From Pseudomonas sp. Gutcm_11s (lineage in GTDB: Bacteria > Pseudomonadota > Gammaproteobacteria > Pseudomonadales > Pseudomonadaceae), in assembly GCF_028649395.1 (NCBI RefSeq), contig NZ_JAQSUW010000014.1, forward strand, positions 416,246 to 480,245: a stretch of DNA of 64,000 nucleotides, in the 5' to 3' direction. Made by a program: the position numbers and the translations under genes. Of the stretch, positions 1-8,436 are shown in pieces. Every line of letters starts with the position of its first letter. The first letter of the stretch is position 1. The notes beneath the pieces are model-generated. The model was not told where the DNA came from, ran no database searches, and was given only the letters and a program-made list of their open reading frames with translations.

Positions 1-972
1 CATCGAGCCGGTCTGCTCGATCGGCAACGCCGCCAGCGCAGGGTTGGGCTGGTGTTCGGCCCACAGGGTGACACCCAGGCCGATGACGAACAGGATCAGC
101 ATGCAGGCGAGGATTGCGCGGCTCTGGCGCAGGTCCTTGACGTAGTGACCGAAGCTGAACACCAGCGCCACCGGGATCAGGATGATCGCTGCCAGCTCCA
201 GCAGGTTGCTCAGCGCCGTGGGGTTCTCGAACGGGTGCGCCGAGTTCACGCCGAAGAAGCCGCCACCGTTGGTGCCGAGCTGCTTGATGGCGATCTGACT
301 GGCTGCCGGGCCGAGCGGGATGGTCTGGTCCGCGCCCAGCAGGGTCTTGGCCTGGGCGTAGTCCATGAAGGTCTGCGGCACGCCCTGCCAGACCAGCAGC
401 AGCGCCAGGATCACGCAGAACGGCAGCAGCCCGTAGAGGGTGGCGCGGGTCAGGTCGACCCAGAAGTTGCCGATGCCGGCGCTCGACTTGCGCGAGATGC
501 CGCGGGCGAAGGCCACCAGGATGGCCAGGCCCACCGCCGGGCTGACGAAGTTCTGCACGGTGAGGCCGACCATCTGGCTGAAGTAGCTCAGCGCCGCCTC
601 GCCGCTGTAGGCCTGCCAGTTGGTGTTGGCGACGAAGCTCACCGCTGTGTTGAACGCCAGGGTCCACTCCAGGCCCGGCAGTTGCTGCGGGTTGAGCGGC
701 AGCACGCCCTGCAGCAGCAGGATGGCGAATAGCAGCACCAGGCTGGCCAGGCTGAAGGCCAACAGCGCCAGGCTGTAGGTCTTCCAGTCCTGGTCGCGCT
801 TCTGGTCGACGCCGGCGATGCGATAGCAGGCCCGTTCGATCGGCTGCAGCAGTGGCGTCAGCAGGGTCCGCTCGCCCTCCATGGCGCGGTACAGGTAGCG
901 GCCCAGCCAAGGCGCAGGCGCCAGGACCAGGATGAAGAAGGCCAGGATCAGCCCGTAGTCTTGAAGTTGCAT
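1..972 (-). CDS. kdpA: Potassium-transporting ATPase subunit KdpA, N-terminal part (cut by window edge)
   Basis: KdpA is the K+-translocating membrane subunit of the high-affinity KdpFABC P-type ATPase in the inner membrane. The 324 codons present start MQLQDYGLILAFF and are very hydrophobic, with several membrane spans. A TNGGGFF segment near residue 230 matches the conserved KdpA selectivity-filter region, and SFVANTNWQAYSGE is another family signature. The family is about 560 residues long, so the C-terminal 40% and kdpB and kdpC lie outside the left edge. The start follows kdpF by 8 bp with a GGAGG-type ribosome site, so the two are co-transcribed leftward. No frameshift is seen in the visible part. 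Confidence 0.95.
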   Translation of the reverse strand, partial: MQLQDYGLILAFFILVLAPAPWLGRYLYRAMEGERTLLTPLLQPIERACYRIAGVDQKRDQDWKTYSLALLAFSLASLVLLFAILLLQGVLPLNPQQLPGLEWTLAFNTAVSFVANTNWQAYSGEAALSYFSQMVGLTVQNFVSPAVGLAILVAFARGISRKSSAGIGNFWVDLTRATLYGLLPFCVILALLLVWQGVPQTFMDYAQAKTLLGADQTIPLGPAASQIAIKQLGTNGGGFFGVNSAHPFENPTALSNLLELAAIILIPVALVFSFGHYVKDLRQSRAILACMLILFVIGLGVTLWAEHQPNPALAALPIEQTGSM

Positions 973-980
973 GGGGCCTC

Positions 981-1070
981 CTAGCCGCGTTCGGCGCGCA
1001 GCAGCGCCACCAGCAGGTAGATAAACAGCCCCAGGGCCAGGCCCAGGGACACCCCGTCGAGAATGCTCAT
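981..1070 (-). CDS. kdpF: K+-transporting ATPase small subunit KdpF
   Basis: A 29-residue single-span membrane peptide beginning MSILDGVSLGLALGLF and ending in charged residues (RAERG), the usual size and shape of KdpF, which stabilises the Kdp complex. It lies directly upstream of kdpA (8 bp gap). CGGAG sits just before the ATG at 1070 as the ribosome site. The reading frame stays open to 1232, but the upstream extension is not KdpF-like and the ribosome site fixes the short form. As the first gene of kdpFABC it should be transcribed from the divergent gap at 1071-1330. Confidence 0.9.
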   Translation of the reverse strand: MSILDGVSLGLALGLFIYLLVALLRAERG

Positions 1071-1330
1071 GTGATAGCTCCGTGATGCGGGCTTCGCCGC
1101 CTTGGAGGAATTCTTCGCCCGGAGGGCGTAAAGGAGCGATTCCACAACGGGGTGCGGGCTATAAAGAATGCGTAAAGATCGCGCCGCCGGCTTTGTATCG
1201 GCGCCGTTACATGACCGACACGCTGCCGACACCTGATCTGTCGAACATGGTGACCGGTGGCGCCAGCCAGGGCCGTCGCCCGGCTAGAATGCGCCTGCCC
1301 CTTCCCGCCCGCAGTTTGGAGCCCGTTACG
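1071..1330. promoter_or_regulatory. Divergent intergenic region between kdpF and the response-regulator gene
   Basis: A 260-bp gap separating leftward kdpFABC from a rightward two-component system. It must hold both promoters. I see no convincing -35/-10 pair and no clear KdpE-type operator by eye. Frames running through it (for example upstream of the regulator from 1082) lack ribosome sites and family similarity. Location is certain; internal sites are unresolved. Confidence 0.4.
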
Positions 1331-2074
1331 GTGCATGCAATGACCGCCCGCGAAGCGCGCCCGCGCACGACCCGCGCCTTGATCGTCGATGACAACCTGG
1401 AGCTGCGCGAGCTGCTGGGCGGCTATCTGACCCGTTTCAACATCGACAGCGAGGCCGTCGGCGACGGCAACGCCATGCGCCGTGCGCTGGCCGACAGCCA
1501 CTTCGACGTGATCATCCTCGACCTCATGCTCCCCGGCGAAGACGGCCTGGCACTGTGCCGCGAGCTGCGCACCAGCTCCGACATTCCGATCCTGATGCTC
1601 ACCGCGCGCTGCGAACCGACCGACCGCATCATCGGTCTGGAGCTGGGCGCCGACGACTACATGGCCAAGCCCTTCGAGCCGCGCGAACTGGTGGCGCGCA
1701 TCCAGACCATCCTGCGGCGCGTGCGCGACGACCGCAGCGCGCCGCGCGAGGAGCCCCGCGCCAACCTGCGTTTCGACGGCTGGACCCTGCATTGCGTGCT
1801 GCGCCAGCTGCAGTCGCCGGACGGTTTGGTCGTACCGCTGTCGAACGCCGAGTTCCGCCTGCTCTGGGTGTTCCTCGAACGCCCGCGCCGGGTACTCAGC
1901 CGCGAACAGCTGCTGGACGAGGCGCGCGGCCGATCCATCGAGGCCTTCGACCGCAGCATCGACCTGCTGGTCTCGCGCCTGCGCCAGAAGCTCGGCGACG
2001 ATCCGCGCAGCCCGGCGCTGATCAAGACCGTGCGCGGCGAAGGCTACCTGTTCGACGCCGCCGAGATCCGCTGA
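1331..2074 (+). CDS. OmpR/PhoB-family response regulator
   Basis: Receiver domain about residues 14-128: acidic pair in LIVDDN, phospho-acceptor Asp about residue 64 in IILDLMLPG, switch Thr in MLTAR, Lys in YMAKPF. A winged-helix Trans_Reg_C domain follows (about 145-240; SREQLLDEARG, SIDLLVSRLRQKLGDD, IKTVRGEGYLF). It is predicted to be phosphorylated by the kinase encoded immediately downstream and to act as a DNA-binding transcription factor. The start is a choice: GTG at 1331 has GGAG 10 bp upstream, while ATG at 1340 is 19 bp from it. Its stop overlaps the kinase ATG by one base (TGATG), indicating translational coupling. It is next to kdp but, by recall, is not KdpE, whose usual place is downstream of kdpD. 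Confidence 0.9.
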   Translation: MHAMTAREARPRTTRALIVDDNLELRELLGGYLTRFNIDSEAVGDGNAMRRALADSHFDVIILDLMLPGEDGLALCRELRTSSDIPILMLTARCEPTDRIIGLELGADDYMAKPFEPRELVARIQTILRRVRDDRSAPREEPRANLRFDGWTLHCVLRQLQSPDGLVVPLSNAEFRLLWVFLERPRRVLSREQLLDEARGRSIEAFDRSIDLLVSRLRQKLGDDPRSPALIKTVRGEGYLFDAAEIR

Positions 2075-3090
2075 TGCGCCGCGCGGATAGCCTGTTCGCC
2101 CGCCTGTTCGCCGTGTTCCTCGTGGCCATCCTGCTGGCCCACGGCCTGGCCTTCCTCTGGTTCAGCCACTACGGCCGTCCGCCGCCGCCTCCTCCGCCGC
2201 CGATGGCCCAACAGGAGGCCATGCGCCCGCCGCCTCCGGGGCCGAACATTCATGGTCCGCTGATCGTCCTCGGCTTCCAGCTGCTGACCCTGATCGTCGC
2301 TGCCTGGTACGGCGCGCGCCTGCTCAGCCGGCCGATCCAGAGCCTGTCCGAGGCAGCCGAGCGGCTCTCCGACGACCTCGACAGCCCGCCGCTGCCGGAA
2401 AGTGGCCCGCAGGAGGCACGCCAGGCCGCGCATGCCTTCAACCTCATGCAACAGCGCATCCGCGAGCAGGTGCAGCAACGTGCGCGCATGCTCGCCGCCG
2501 TGTCCCACGACCTGCGCACGCCGCTGGCGCGCCTCAAGCTGCGTGTCGAGCAGATCCCCAACGCCCACCTGCGTGCGCGCATGGGCCAGGACCTGGGCGA
2601 GATGATCGGCATGCTCGACGCAACCCTCAGCTACCTGCACGAACAGCGCAGCACCGAAGCGCTGCAGTGGCTGGACCTGCAGGCGCTGCTGGAGTCCATG
2701 GTCGAGGACGCCCAGGACCGTGGCGCCCAGGTGAGCTTCCACGGCCACTGCGCGCCCCTGCGCGCGCAACCGCTGGCGCTGCGCTCTTGCGTCAGCAACC
2801 TGCTGGAGAACGCGCTGCGTTATGCCGGGCATGCCAAGGTCGAGCTGAGCGACAGCCGCGAGCAGGTCGAAGTACGAGTGGTCGACCAGGGGCCGGGCAT
2901 CGCCGTCGAACAGCGCGAAGCAGTGTTCGAGGCCTTCTTCCGCGTCGAGGGCTCACGCAACCGCAGCTCCGGGGGCGTCGGCCTGGGCCTGACCATCGCC
3001 CGCGAGGCGGCCCGCCGCCAGGGTGGCGACATCATCCTGGAGGAAACCGTGGGCGGCGGCCTGACCGCCATCCTGCGCCTGCCGCGCTAG
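2074..3090 (+). CDS. Membrane sensor histidine kinase with a proline-rich periplasmic loop
   Basis: A 338-residue kinase with two membrane spans (about 10-30 and 61-82) enclosing a very short periplasmic loop of about 30 residues containing runs of eight and four prolines. HAMP-like segment about 83-135, then a HisKA domain with phospho-acceptor His145 (AAVSHDLRTPLARLK) and an HATPase domain with N-box NLLENALRYA, G1 DQGPGI and G2 GGVGLGLTIA. It is encoded one base into the regulator stop, so the pair is an operon. The sensor loop is too small for a folded ligand domain, so the signal may be membrane stress, a metal or a partner protein (inference). The EF-hand gene follows 115 bp downstream on the same strand. 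Confidence 0.9.
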   Translation: MRRADSLFARLFAVFLVAILLAHGLAFLWFSHYGRPPPPPPPPMAQQEAMRPPPPGPNIHGPLIVLGFQLLTLIVAAWYGARLLSRPIQSLSEAAERLSDDLDSPPLPESGPQEARQAAHAFNLMQQRIREQVQQRARMLAAVSHDLRTPLARLKLRVEQIPNAHLRARMGQDLGEMIGMLDATLSYLHEQRSTEALQWLDLQALLESMVEDAQDRGAQVSFHGHCAPLRAQPLALRSCVSNLLENALRYAGHAKVELSDSREQVEVRVVDQGPGIAVEQREAVFEAFFRVEGSRNRSSGGVGLGLTIAREAARRQGGDIILEETVGGGLTAILRLPR

Positions 3091-3205
3091 TACGCTGCGG
3101 CAGTTGTAGGGCGGCTGATACAAAGTCCATAAACCTGCGACACAGAGCGCTCCGATGCTGGCATCACCGGAGAACCCACTCCGGCCAACAACAGGAGTGA
3201 CTCCC

Positions 3206-3970
3206 ATGATCAGTGGTGTCAGCAGTTACTCGGGCTACAGCAGCTATACCTCTGTCCAGCGCAGCTCCAGCAGCGCCGGCGGAGGTGGTTGCACGGGTGG
3301 TCCGGCGCAAGTGCAGGAAAAGCTGTTCAGCCTGCTGGACAGCGATGGCAGCGGCAGCGTGGCCAAGGAAGAACTGGAAACCGCCCTGACGGCGGCCAAG
3401 GAATCCGACAGCAGCCTGACCATCGATATCGATGAGCTGTTCAGCCAGCTCGATGCCAACGGCGATGGCAGCCTGGACAGCGAGGAGACCGCCGCTCTGG
3501 CGCCACCACCTCCGCCCCACGGCGGCCCTGGTGGCCCCGGCGGTCCCAACCCGGAAGAGATGTTCGCCCAGTTGGACGCCAACGGTGACGGCAGTATCGA
3601 TGCCGACGAGCTGGCCGCCCTGCCCGCGCCGGAAGGTCATGACAGCAGCGAGTTGCTGAGCAAACTGGACAGCGACGGCGACGGCGCGCTGAACCTGGAC
3701 GAACTGTCCGCCATGGCGCCGCCACCGCCCCCGCCTCCAGCGCAGTCCGGCTCCAGCAGCGAAGAGCTGTTTAGTCTGCTGGACAGCGACAGCAGCGGCA
3801 GCATCAGCCAGGACGAGTTGAGCAGCCTGCTCGACGCCGTCGGCCAGCAGCAGACCAGCAGCAGCGAGGAAGAGAACTACTCGGGGCTGATCGCCAAGCT
3901 GCTCAAGCAGTACCAGGACAGCGCCAGCTACCAGTCGAGCCTCGGCAGCCAGCTGAGCATCTCGGCCTGA
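3206..3970 (+). CDS. Five-EF-hand calcium-binding protein with polyproline linkers
   Basis: A 254-residue acidic protein rich in Ser, Asp and Gly, with no signal peptide or membrane span visible. Five canonical 12-residue EF loops start at about residues 45, 83, 124, 155 and 193 (DSDGSGSVAKEE, DANGDGSLDSEE, DANGDGSIDADE, DSDGDGALNLDE, DSDSSGSISQDE), each with the D-x-D/N-x-D/S-G pattern and terminal Glu. Pro/Gly-rich linkers separate pairs of hands (about 100-115 and 171-179). The N-terminus is Ser/Tyr-rich and low complexity. The start at 3206 has AGGAG nearby. Related pseudomonad proteins are sometimes named XopAW-family after a Xanthomonas effector; no secretion evidence is seen here. It may sense or buffer Ca2+, perhaps linked to the upstream two-component system (inference). 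Confidence 0.85.
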   Translation: MISGVSSYSGYSSYTSVQRSSSSAGGGGCTGGPAQVQEKLFSLLDSDGSGSVAKEELETALTAAKESDSSLTIDIDELFSQLDANGDGSLDSEETAALAPPPPPHGGPGGPGGPNPEEMFAQLDANGDGSIDADELAALPAPEGHDSSELLSKLDSDGDGALNLDELSAMAPPPPPPPAQSGSSSEELFSLLDSDSSGSISQDELSSLLDAVGQQQTSSSEEENYSGLIAKLLKQYQDSASYQSSLGSQLSISA

Positions 3971-3976
3971 AACGAA

Positions 3977-4014
3977 AAGGCCCGCAGCTCTTGCGAGGTG
4001 CGGGCCCTTTTCTT
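3977..4014. terminator. Bidirectional Rho-independent terminator between convergent genes
   Basis: An 8-bp GC stem (GGCCCGCA / TGCGGGCC) flanked by AAAA on the left and CTTTT on the right. It serves the EF-hand gene on the + strand and the DUF945 gene on the - strand. Confidence 0.85.
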
Positions 4015-4026
4015 TAGCGGCGGAGG

Positions 4027-5604
4027 TTATTCGACGAGCGTTTCTTCGCTCTGCTCTTCGAACTCCAGGCCTTCCATGGACTGCTCTTCCTCGCCCATGG
4101 CACCCATACCGCCCATGCCGGCACCACTGGCGAACGCCATGGCCACGAACTCCTCGACGGTCATCTGCTTGCCGTTGAAGTCGACCTTGTCGTCCGCGTA
4201 ACGCAGGGTGGAGACGATGCTGTCGCCTTCCAGGCGGGCCAGCTCGGTGGACAGGGCCATGCCGCTGGCCATCTCGGTCATCATCGACGCCTGCTGGGCC
4301 ACGGCTTCCTTGTCGGTCTCGCCGCCCAGGCTGGCCTGCAGGCCGATCACATCACCGATCATGGCCTTGGATACCGACACCTTGGCGTCCAGCTGGGCAA
4401 TCATCTGCTTGGCCAGTTCAGGCGGCGGCAGCTCGAAGGATTCCGGCTTGTTCAGGTCGACCGACAGGCTCAGGCTGCTCTCGCCATTGGCGGTCTTGAA
4501 CGCCAGTTTCTCCAGGGCGATGCCCGGCTTGGCGGCGAGCAGTTTGTCCAGGTCCGCCATCAGCTGCGCCTGTTGCTCCTCGCTCAGCTGCGGCAGATCG
4601 TCTTCCGCTTCCAGGCTGGCCTGTTGCAGCTGGCCGCTGTCCTTGATGATCTGGCTGTAGATGCCGATCAGCGACTGCAGGGCGCTGGCATCGAGATTCT
4701 TCATGCTCCAGACCATCTGCGAGCCACCGATATCGTGGCCCTGGTAGCTGATCATGCCGATGTCGTAGCTGTAGCGGGCGAACAGCTTGCCGTCGGTCTC
4801 GCTGGTCTCGTCGCGCTGGACGAAGCCACTGAGCTGCACCGGAGCGCCCTCGCCGACCTGGATCTGCACGGTCTGCAGCTTGACCTCGTTCTTGCCGAGG
4901 TAGAAATCGCTGCTGCCCTTGGCGGTCTGGCTGTCCAGGGTCATGCCCTTGAACTCGATGTTCATCACCTCGCCGCTTTCCGGCAGCTTGGTGCTGAGCT
5001 TGAAGCTGTCCATCAGGCCCTGGGCCTCGATGGCCTTGGCACCGGCGCTGGTATCGAAATCGACGTTGAGGCCGGTGAAGTCGAGGCTGGTGTCTTCATC
5101 CAGCGCCGACTGCAGCGGGTTGATGCGCAGGGTACCGCTCACCGACTGGTCGTAGCCCAGGCTGGCCTGGCCTTCCACCGGCGATACGCCTTTGCTGGCA
5201 GCGAACCACTTCTCCAGCCCCGGGTTGGACTCCAACGCGTAGTTGCTGGTGGCCATGACCGGCATCAGCTTCAGCGCCTTCAGGCGCGACATCGGGAACG
5301 GGCCGTGCTCGATGCGGTCGGTGATGACCCACTCCAGCTGCTGCGGAGCCCCGCCATCGACCGAGCCGTTGAACTTGATGCGGTAGCGGGCGTTGCTGCT
5401 GAAGAACTGGCGGTCCAGCGAGAGCAGCTCGATGGAAGCATCAAGGCCCAGCGCCGGCAGGGTCTTGGCCATCTCGGCGTTGGCCTGCTTGATCGATGCA
5501 TCCAGCACCGCCGGCAGTTGTTGGCCGGTGTACCAGGCTCCGCCCGTGCCGATGGCGGCTACGGCCACGAGAGCGCCTACTGCGATACCTGCAGATTTTT
5601 TCAT
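4027..5604 (-). CDS. YdgA-family DUF945 protein
   Basis: A protein of about 525 residues with an N-terminal signal anchor (MKKSAGIAVGALVAVAAIG) followed by a long soluble, presumably periplasmic region with the character of the DUF945/YdgA family: repeated beta-rich segments, SLDRQFFSSNARYRI, and an acidic, Met/Gly-rich tail (about 490-525). Function is unknown; E. coli YdgA is an inner-membrane-anchored protein. An in-frame ATG at 5619 adds five residues. Neither start has a strong ribosome site, and MKKSAG is preferred because a signal anchor normally starts that way. Convergent with the EF-hand gene and sharing its terminator. Confidence 0.8.
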   Translation of the reverse strand: MKKSAGIAVGALVAVAAIGTGGAWYTGQQLPAVLDASIKQANAEMAKTLPALGLDASIELLSLDRQFFSSNARYRIKFNGSVDGGAPQQLEWVITDRIEHGPFPMSRLKALKLMPVMATSNYALESNPGLEKWFAASKGVSPVEGQASLGYDQSVSGTLRINPLQSALDEDTSLDFTGLNVDFDTSAGAKAIEAQGLMDSFKLSTKLPESGEVMNIEFKGMTLDSQTAKGSSDFYLGKNEVKLQTVQIQVGEGAPVQLSGFVQRDETSETDGKLFARYSYDIGMISYQGHDIGGSQMVWSMKNLDASALQSLIGIYSQIIKDSGQLQQASLEAEDDLPQLSEEQQAQLMADLDKLLAAKPGIALEKLAFKTANGESSLSLSVDLNKPESFELPPPELAKQMIAQLDAKVSVSKAMIGDVIGLQASLGGETDKEAVAQQASMMTEMASGMALSTELARLEGDSIVSTLRYADDKVDFNGKQMTVEEFVAMAFASGAGMGGMGAMGEEEQSMEGLEFEEQSEETLVE

Positions 5605-5796
5605 GGGGGCTATGTCCATTATCTAGTGTTGGTCTTTCTTCCCTGAACCGCGTGTGGCCTCTGCGGGCTCATACACCGCGGCCTGAGGCGGGGCTGCGCC
5701 CAGCTCCGGCTGCATGCACCGGAAAGCCGCGCAAGGCTACCACCGCGCCACCCCGCCCACCAAGAACGGCAGGCGGGATTGTGCGCGGGATGCCAA

Positions 5797-6870
5797 CTAC
5801 TCCCCGTCCCGGCGCTCGGCATCCACCGCGGCGACGCGCGGGGTGCTCGACACCCAGTCGCCCAGCAGGCTGTAGGCCACAGCCAGCAGGGTCGGGCCGA
5901 GGAACAGGCCCATGAAGCCGAAGGCCAGGATGCCGCCGAATACGCCGAGCAGCACCACCACCAGCGGTAGGTTGCCGCCGCGGCTGATCAGGTAGGGCTT
6001 GAGCACGTTGTCCACGCCGCTGATGACGAACATGCCCCAGACGCCGAGGAACACCGCCATGCCGTACTGTTCCTGGCTGACCAGCCAGGCAGTGGCCGGA
6101 ATCCACACCAGAGGCGGGCCCATGGGGATCAGGCTGAGGACGAAGGTGATCAGGCCCAGCACCAGGGCGCCGGGCACCCCGGCGATATAGAAGCCGATCA
6201 GGGCCAGCAGCGCCTGGGCCGCGGCGGTACCGATCACGCCGTTGACCACTCGCTGTACGGTGCCGGCCACCAGTTCCAGGTAGTGGTCGGCGCGGTCGCC
6301 GATCAGGCGCTCCAGCAGGCTGTGGGCGAAGGCCGCCATGCGCGGGCCGTCGCGGTAGAAGAAGAACACCAGCACCAGGCTCAGGGCCAGCTCGAGCATG
6401 CCGCCACCGATCTGCGCGCTGCGCGCCAGCAGCCAGTTGCCGACCTGCCCCAGGTAGGGTCGCAGCGCCGCCAGCAGGGCCGCGCCCTCCTCGTCGATCC
6501 GTGTCCAGATGTGCACCAGACGCTCGCCCACCAGCGGCAAGTCGGCGATCCAGGTGGGTGGATCGGGCAGGCCATCGACCTGGAAATCCTTGAACAGCTC
6601 GGTGGCATCGCGGATATGGTCGGCCAGGTTGAAGCCGAGCCAGACCAGCGGTACGGCCACCAGCACCATCCAGCCGGCGGTGAGTATTCCTGCAGCGGTA
6701 TTTTCCCGGCCATTCAGGGCGCGGGTCAGCAGTCGCATCAGCGGCCAGCTGGCGAATGCCAGCACGGCGGCCCAGAACAGCGCGGAGAAGAACGGTGCCA
6801 GTACCCAGGCGCAGGCGCCGAGCAGCGCCAGTAGCAGGATCTGCACCAGCAGGCGGTCATTGTTCAGCAT
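5797..6870 (-). CDS. AI-2E family transporter (PF01594 permease)
   Basis: A 357-residue polytopic inner-membrane protein with the typical layout: three N-terminal spans (from about residue 8), a soluble loop (about 85-140), then further spans with conserved LALIGFYIAGVPGALVLG and LSLIPMGPPLVWIP, and a terminal LPLVVVLLGVFGGILAFG segment. The family includes TqsA (AI-2 export), PerM and YdiK, plus Na+/H+ antiporters, so the substrate cannot be assigned. The start at 6870 (MLNNDRL) is preferred over an upstream extension because GGGGAT lies about 9-13 bp before it. It follows the DUF4892 gene by 51 bp and may be co-transcribed. Confidence 0.85.
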   Translation of the reverse strand: MLNNDRLLVQILLLALLGACAWVLAPFFSALFWAAVLAFASWPLMRLLTRALNGRENTAAGILTAGWMVLVAVPLVWLGFNLADHIRDATELFKDFQVDGLPDPPTWIADLPLVGERLVHIWTRIDEEGAALLAALRPYLGQVGNWLLARSAQIGGGMLELALSLVLVFFFYRDGPRMAAFAHSLLERLIGDRADHYLELVAGTVQRVVNGVIGTAAAQALLALIGFYIAGVPGALVLGLITFVLSLIPMGPPLVWIPATAWLVSQEQYGMAVFLGVWGMFVISGVDNVLKPYLISRGGNLPLVVVLLGVFGGILAFGFMGLFLGPTLLAVAYSLLGDWVSSTPRVAAVDAERRDGE

Positions 6871-6921
6871 GGTTCGACATCCCCAGAACCGGGCAGAAAG
6901 CGGCCCGGTGCGCATGATACT

Positions 6922-7725
6922 TCAGCGTAGTTGCTGCAGGCGCAGGCCTTCGCCCTCGGCAGAACCCGGCTGCAGGCGGCCGCTGCGCACGCCCCGGCGC
7001 TCCAGCTCAGCCTGCCAGGCGGCGGCATGCTTGCCATTCAGGCTCAGGCGCATGGTGCTGTCCAGGCTCAAGGTGCGGGCCAGCAGGTCGCCCCACTGCT
7101 CGTCGGGCTCGCCCAGCGCCGGCAGCTTCAACTCGCCGCTGCTGCGCAGCTGGCGCTGCAGGGTCGCGGGCGTAGGCAGCAGCTGCGCCAATGGCGCACG
7201 GGCATCCAGCTGCTCCACGTGCAGGTAGGAACGGCGATTGCCGCGGGTGATGCCATACAGGGCGATCAGGCTGTCATGCTGCGGCTCGGCCAGGCGCAGC
7301 AGCAGGTAGCTCTGCCGCTCCTCCGGGCCGTACAGCTTGGCGTTGCCGAATATCTGGTTGGCCCACAGGCTGGACGATCCGCAGTCGCGGCCCTCGCACC
7401 AGAACAGCAGCTCTGCGCCCTGCTCCAGCAGGTGCTGCCGGGCCGCATCCAGTGCCTCGCGTGGCGAGTGCTCGTCGGGCAGTCGGTAAGTCAGGGCACG
7501 CACCCGGCCCTCGGTCAGCACCTCGGCAGACGCGCGCAGCTGGCCGCTGATGCGGCGCAGGCCGTCCTGCGGATAGCGTTTCTCCTCGTTGGCCGCGTCG
7601 CGGTAATCGACGATCTCGGCGCGAGGGAAACGCGGCACGCTGTCCAGGTCCTGGCTACCAGGCAGATCGGCAGCCAGCAGCGGAGTACAGAAGAAGGTCA
7701 GGCAGAAAATCAAATGGTGACGCAT
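6922..7725 (-). CDS. DUF4892 domain protein, predicted exported
   Basis: A 267-residue protein with a classic signal peptide (MRHHLIFCLTFFCTPLLAA, cleavage about residue 19), then a soluble domain recognised as the pseudomonad DUF4892 family (DLPGSQDLDSVPRFPRAEIVD; LLFWCEGRDCGSSSLWANQIF). The Cys-x4-Cys pair in that segment could form a periplasmic disulfide. Its role is unknown; the C-terminal third resembles an OmpA-like fold only loosely. It sits 8 bp downstream of the GST gene, so it probably shares its transcript. By recall the same order (hydrolase, hydrolase, GST, this gene) exists in P. aeruginosa. Confidence 0.8.
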   Translation of the reverse strand: MRHHLIFCLTFFCTPLLAADLPGSQDLDSVPRFPRAEIVDYRDAANEEKRYPQDGLRRISGQLRASAEVLTEGRVRALTYRLPDEHSPREALDAARQHLLEQGAELLFWCEGRDCGSSSLWANQIFGNAKLYGPEERQSYLLLRLAEPQHDSLIALYGITRGNRRSYLHVEQLDARAPLAQLLPTPATLQRQLRSSGELKLPALGEPDEQWGDLLARTLSLDSTMRLSLNGKHAAAWQAELERRGVRSGRLQPGSAEGEGLRLQQLR

Positions 7726-7733
7726 GCGGCTCC

Positions 7734-8387
7734 TCAGCGTGTCAGCATGCCTTGCGCGGTTTTAACCAGCTTGGCGTCGTCCTGCGGGCGCACCGGCACT
7801 TCCAAGCCGCGTTGCACCGCCGGGCGTACGGAGAGCGCTGCCATCCAGCGCTGCAGATGCTCCAGCCCATCCACCGAGACACCCGCCCAATCGTGGATGC
7901 GTACCCACGGGTAGGTGGCGATATCGGCAATGCTGTAGTCGCCGGCCAGGTACTCGGCCTCGCCCAGGCGGCTATCGAGTACCTCGTAGAGGCGACGGGT
8001 CTCGTGCTGGTAGCGGTCGATGGCGCCCTGCAGCTTCTCCGGAAAATAGCGGAAGAACACATTGGCCTGGCCCTGCATGGGCCCTACTCCGCCCATCTGG
8101 AACATCAGCCACTGGATCGCCAGCGAGCGCCCCTTGACGTCATTGGGCAGCAGCTTGCCGGTCTTCTCGGCCAGGTAGATGAGGATCGCCCCGGACTCGA
8201 ACACGGCGAAGCCGTCGTCGACGATGGCCGGGATTCGCCCGTTGGGGTTGATGCGCAGGAACTCGGGGGTCTTCTGCTCCTTCTTGTCGAAGGACAGTGC
8301 GTGCACCTGATACGGCAGGCCCATTTCTTCCAGTGCGATGGACACCTTGTGTCCGTTCGGCGTGGCGGCGGTGTACAGATCGATCAT
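7734..8387 (-). CDS. Glutathione S-transferase, YfcG/Nu-class type
   Basis: A 217-residue GST. The N-terminal thioredoxin-like domain (1-80) carries the TxxTPNGxK signature (TAATPNGHK) of YfcG/Nu-class enzymes, which use Thr/Asn rather than Tyr or Ser and have disulfide-reductase activity. [13 protein letters not shown] and [13 protein letters not shown] bind glutathione. The helical C-terminal domain includes [13 protein letters not shown]. The enzyme is cytosolic. The start at 8387 (MIDLYTAAT) is chosen because the family begins directly with beta strand 1. It lies 49 bp after the alpha/beta-hydrolase gene in a leftward operon-like run. Confidence 0.9.
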   Translation of the reverse strand: MIDLYTAATPNGHKVSIALEEMGLPYQVHALSFDKKEQKTPEFLRINPNGRIPAIVDDGFAVFESGAILIYLAEKTGKLLPNDVKGRSLAIQWLMFQMGGVGPMQGQANVFFRYFPEKLQGAIDRYQHETRRLYEVLDSRLGEAEYLAGDYSIADIATYPWVRIHDWAGVSVDGLEHLQRWMAALSVRPAVQRGLEVPVRPQDDAKLVKTAQGMLTR

Positions 8388-8436
8388 GGCAATCTCCGAT
8401 ACGACCTGCACAGCCTCGGCAGTTGCCGGGGCTGCG

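Noticed and set aside
981..1232. Extended 83-residue version of KdpF
   Set aside because: The upstream part has no membrane or family character, and the ribosome site is directly before the 29-residue form.
3206..3970. Calling the EF-hand protein a type III effector (XopAW)
   Set aside because: Only the EF-hand repeats support this name. There is no secretion signal, chaperone gene or type III apparatus nearby.
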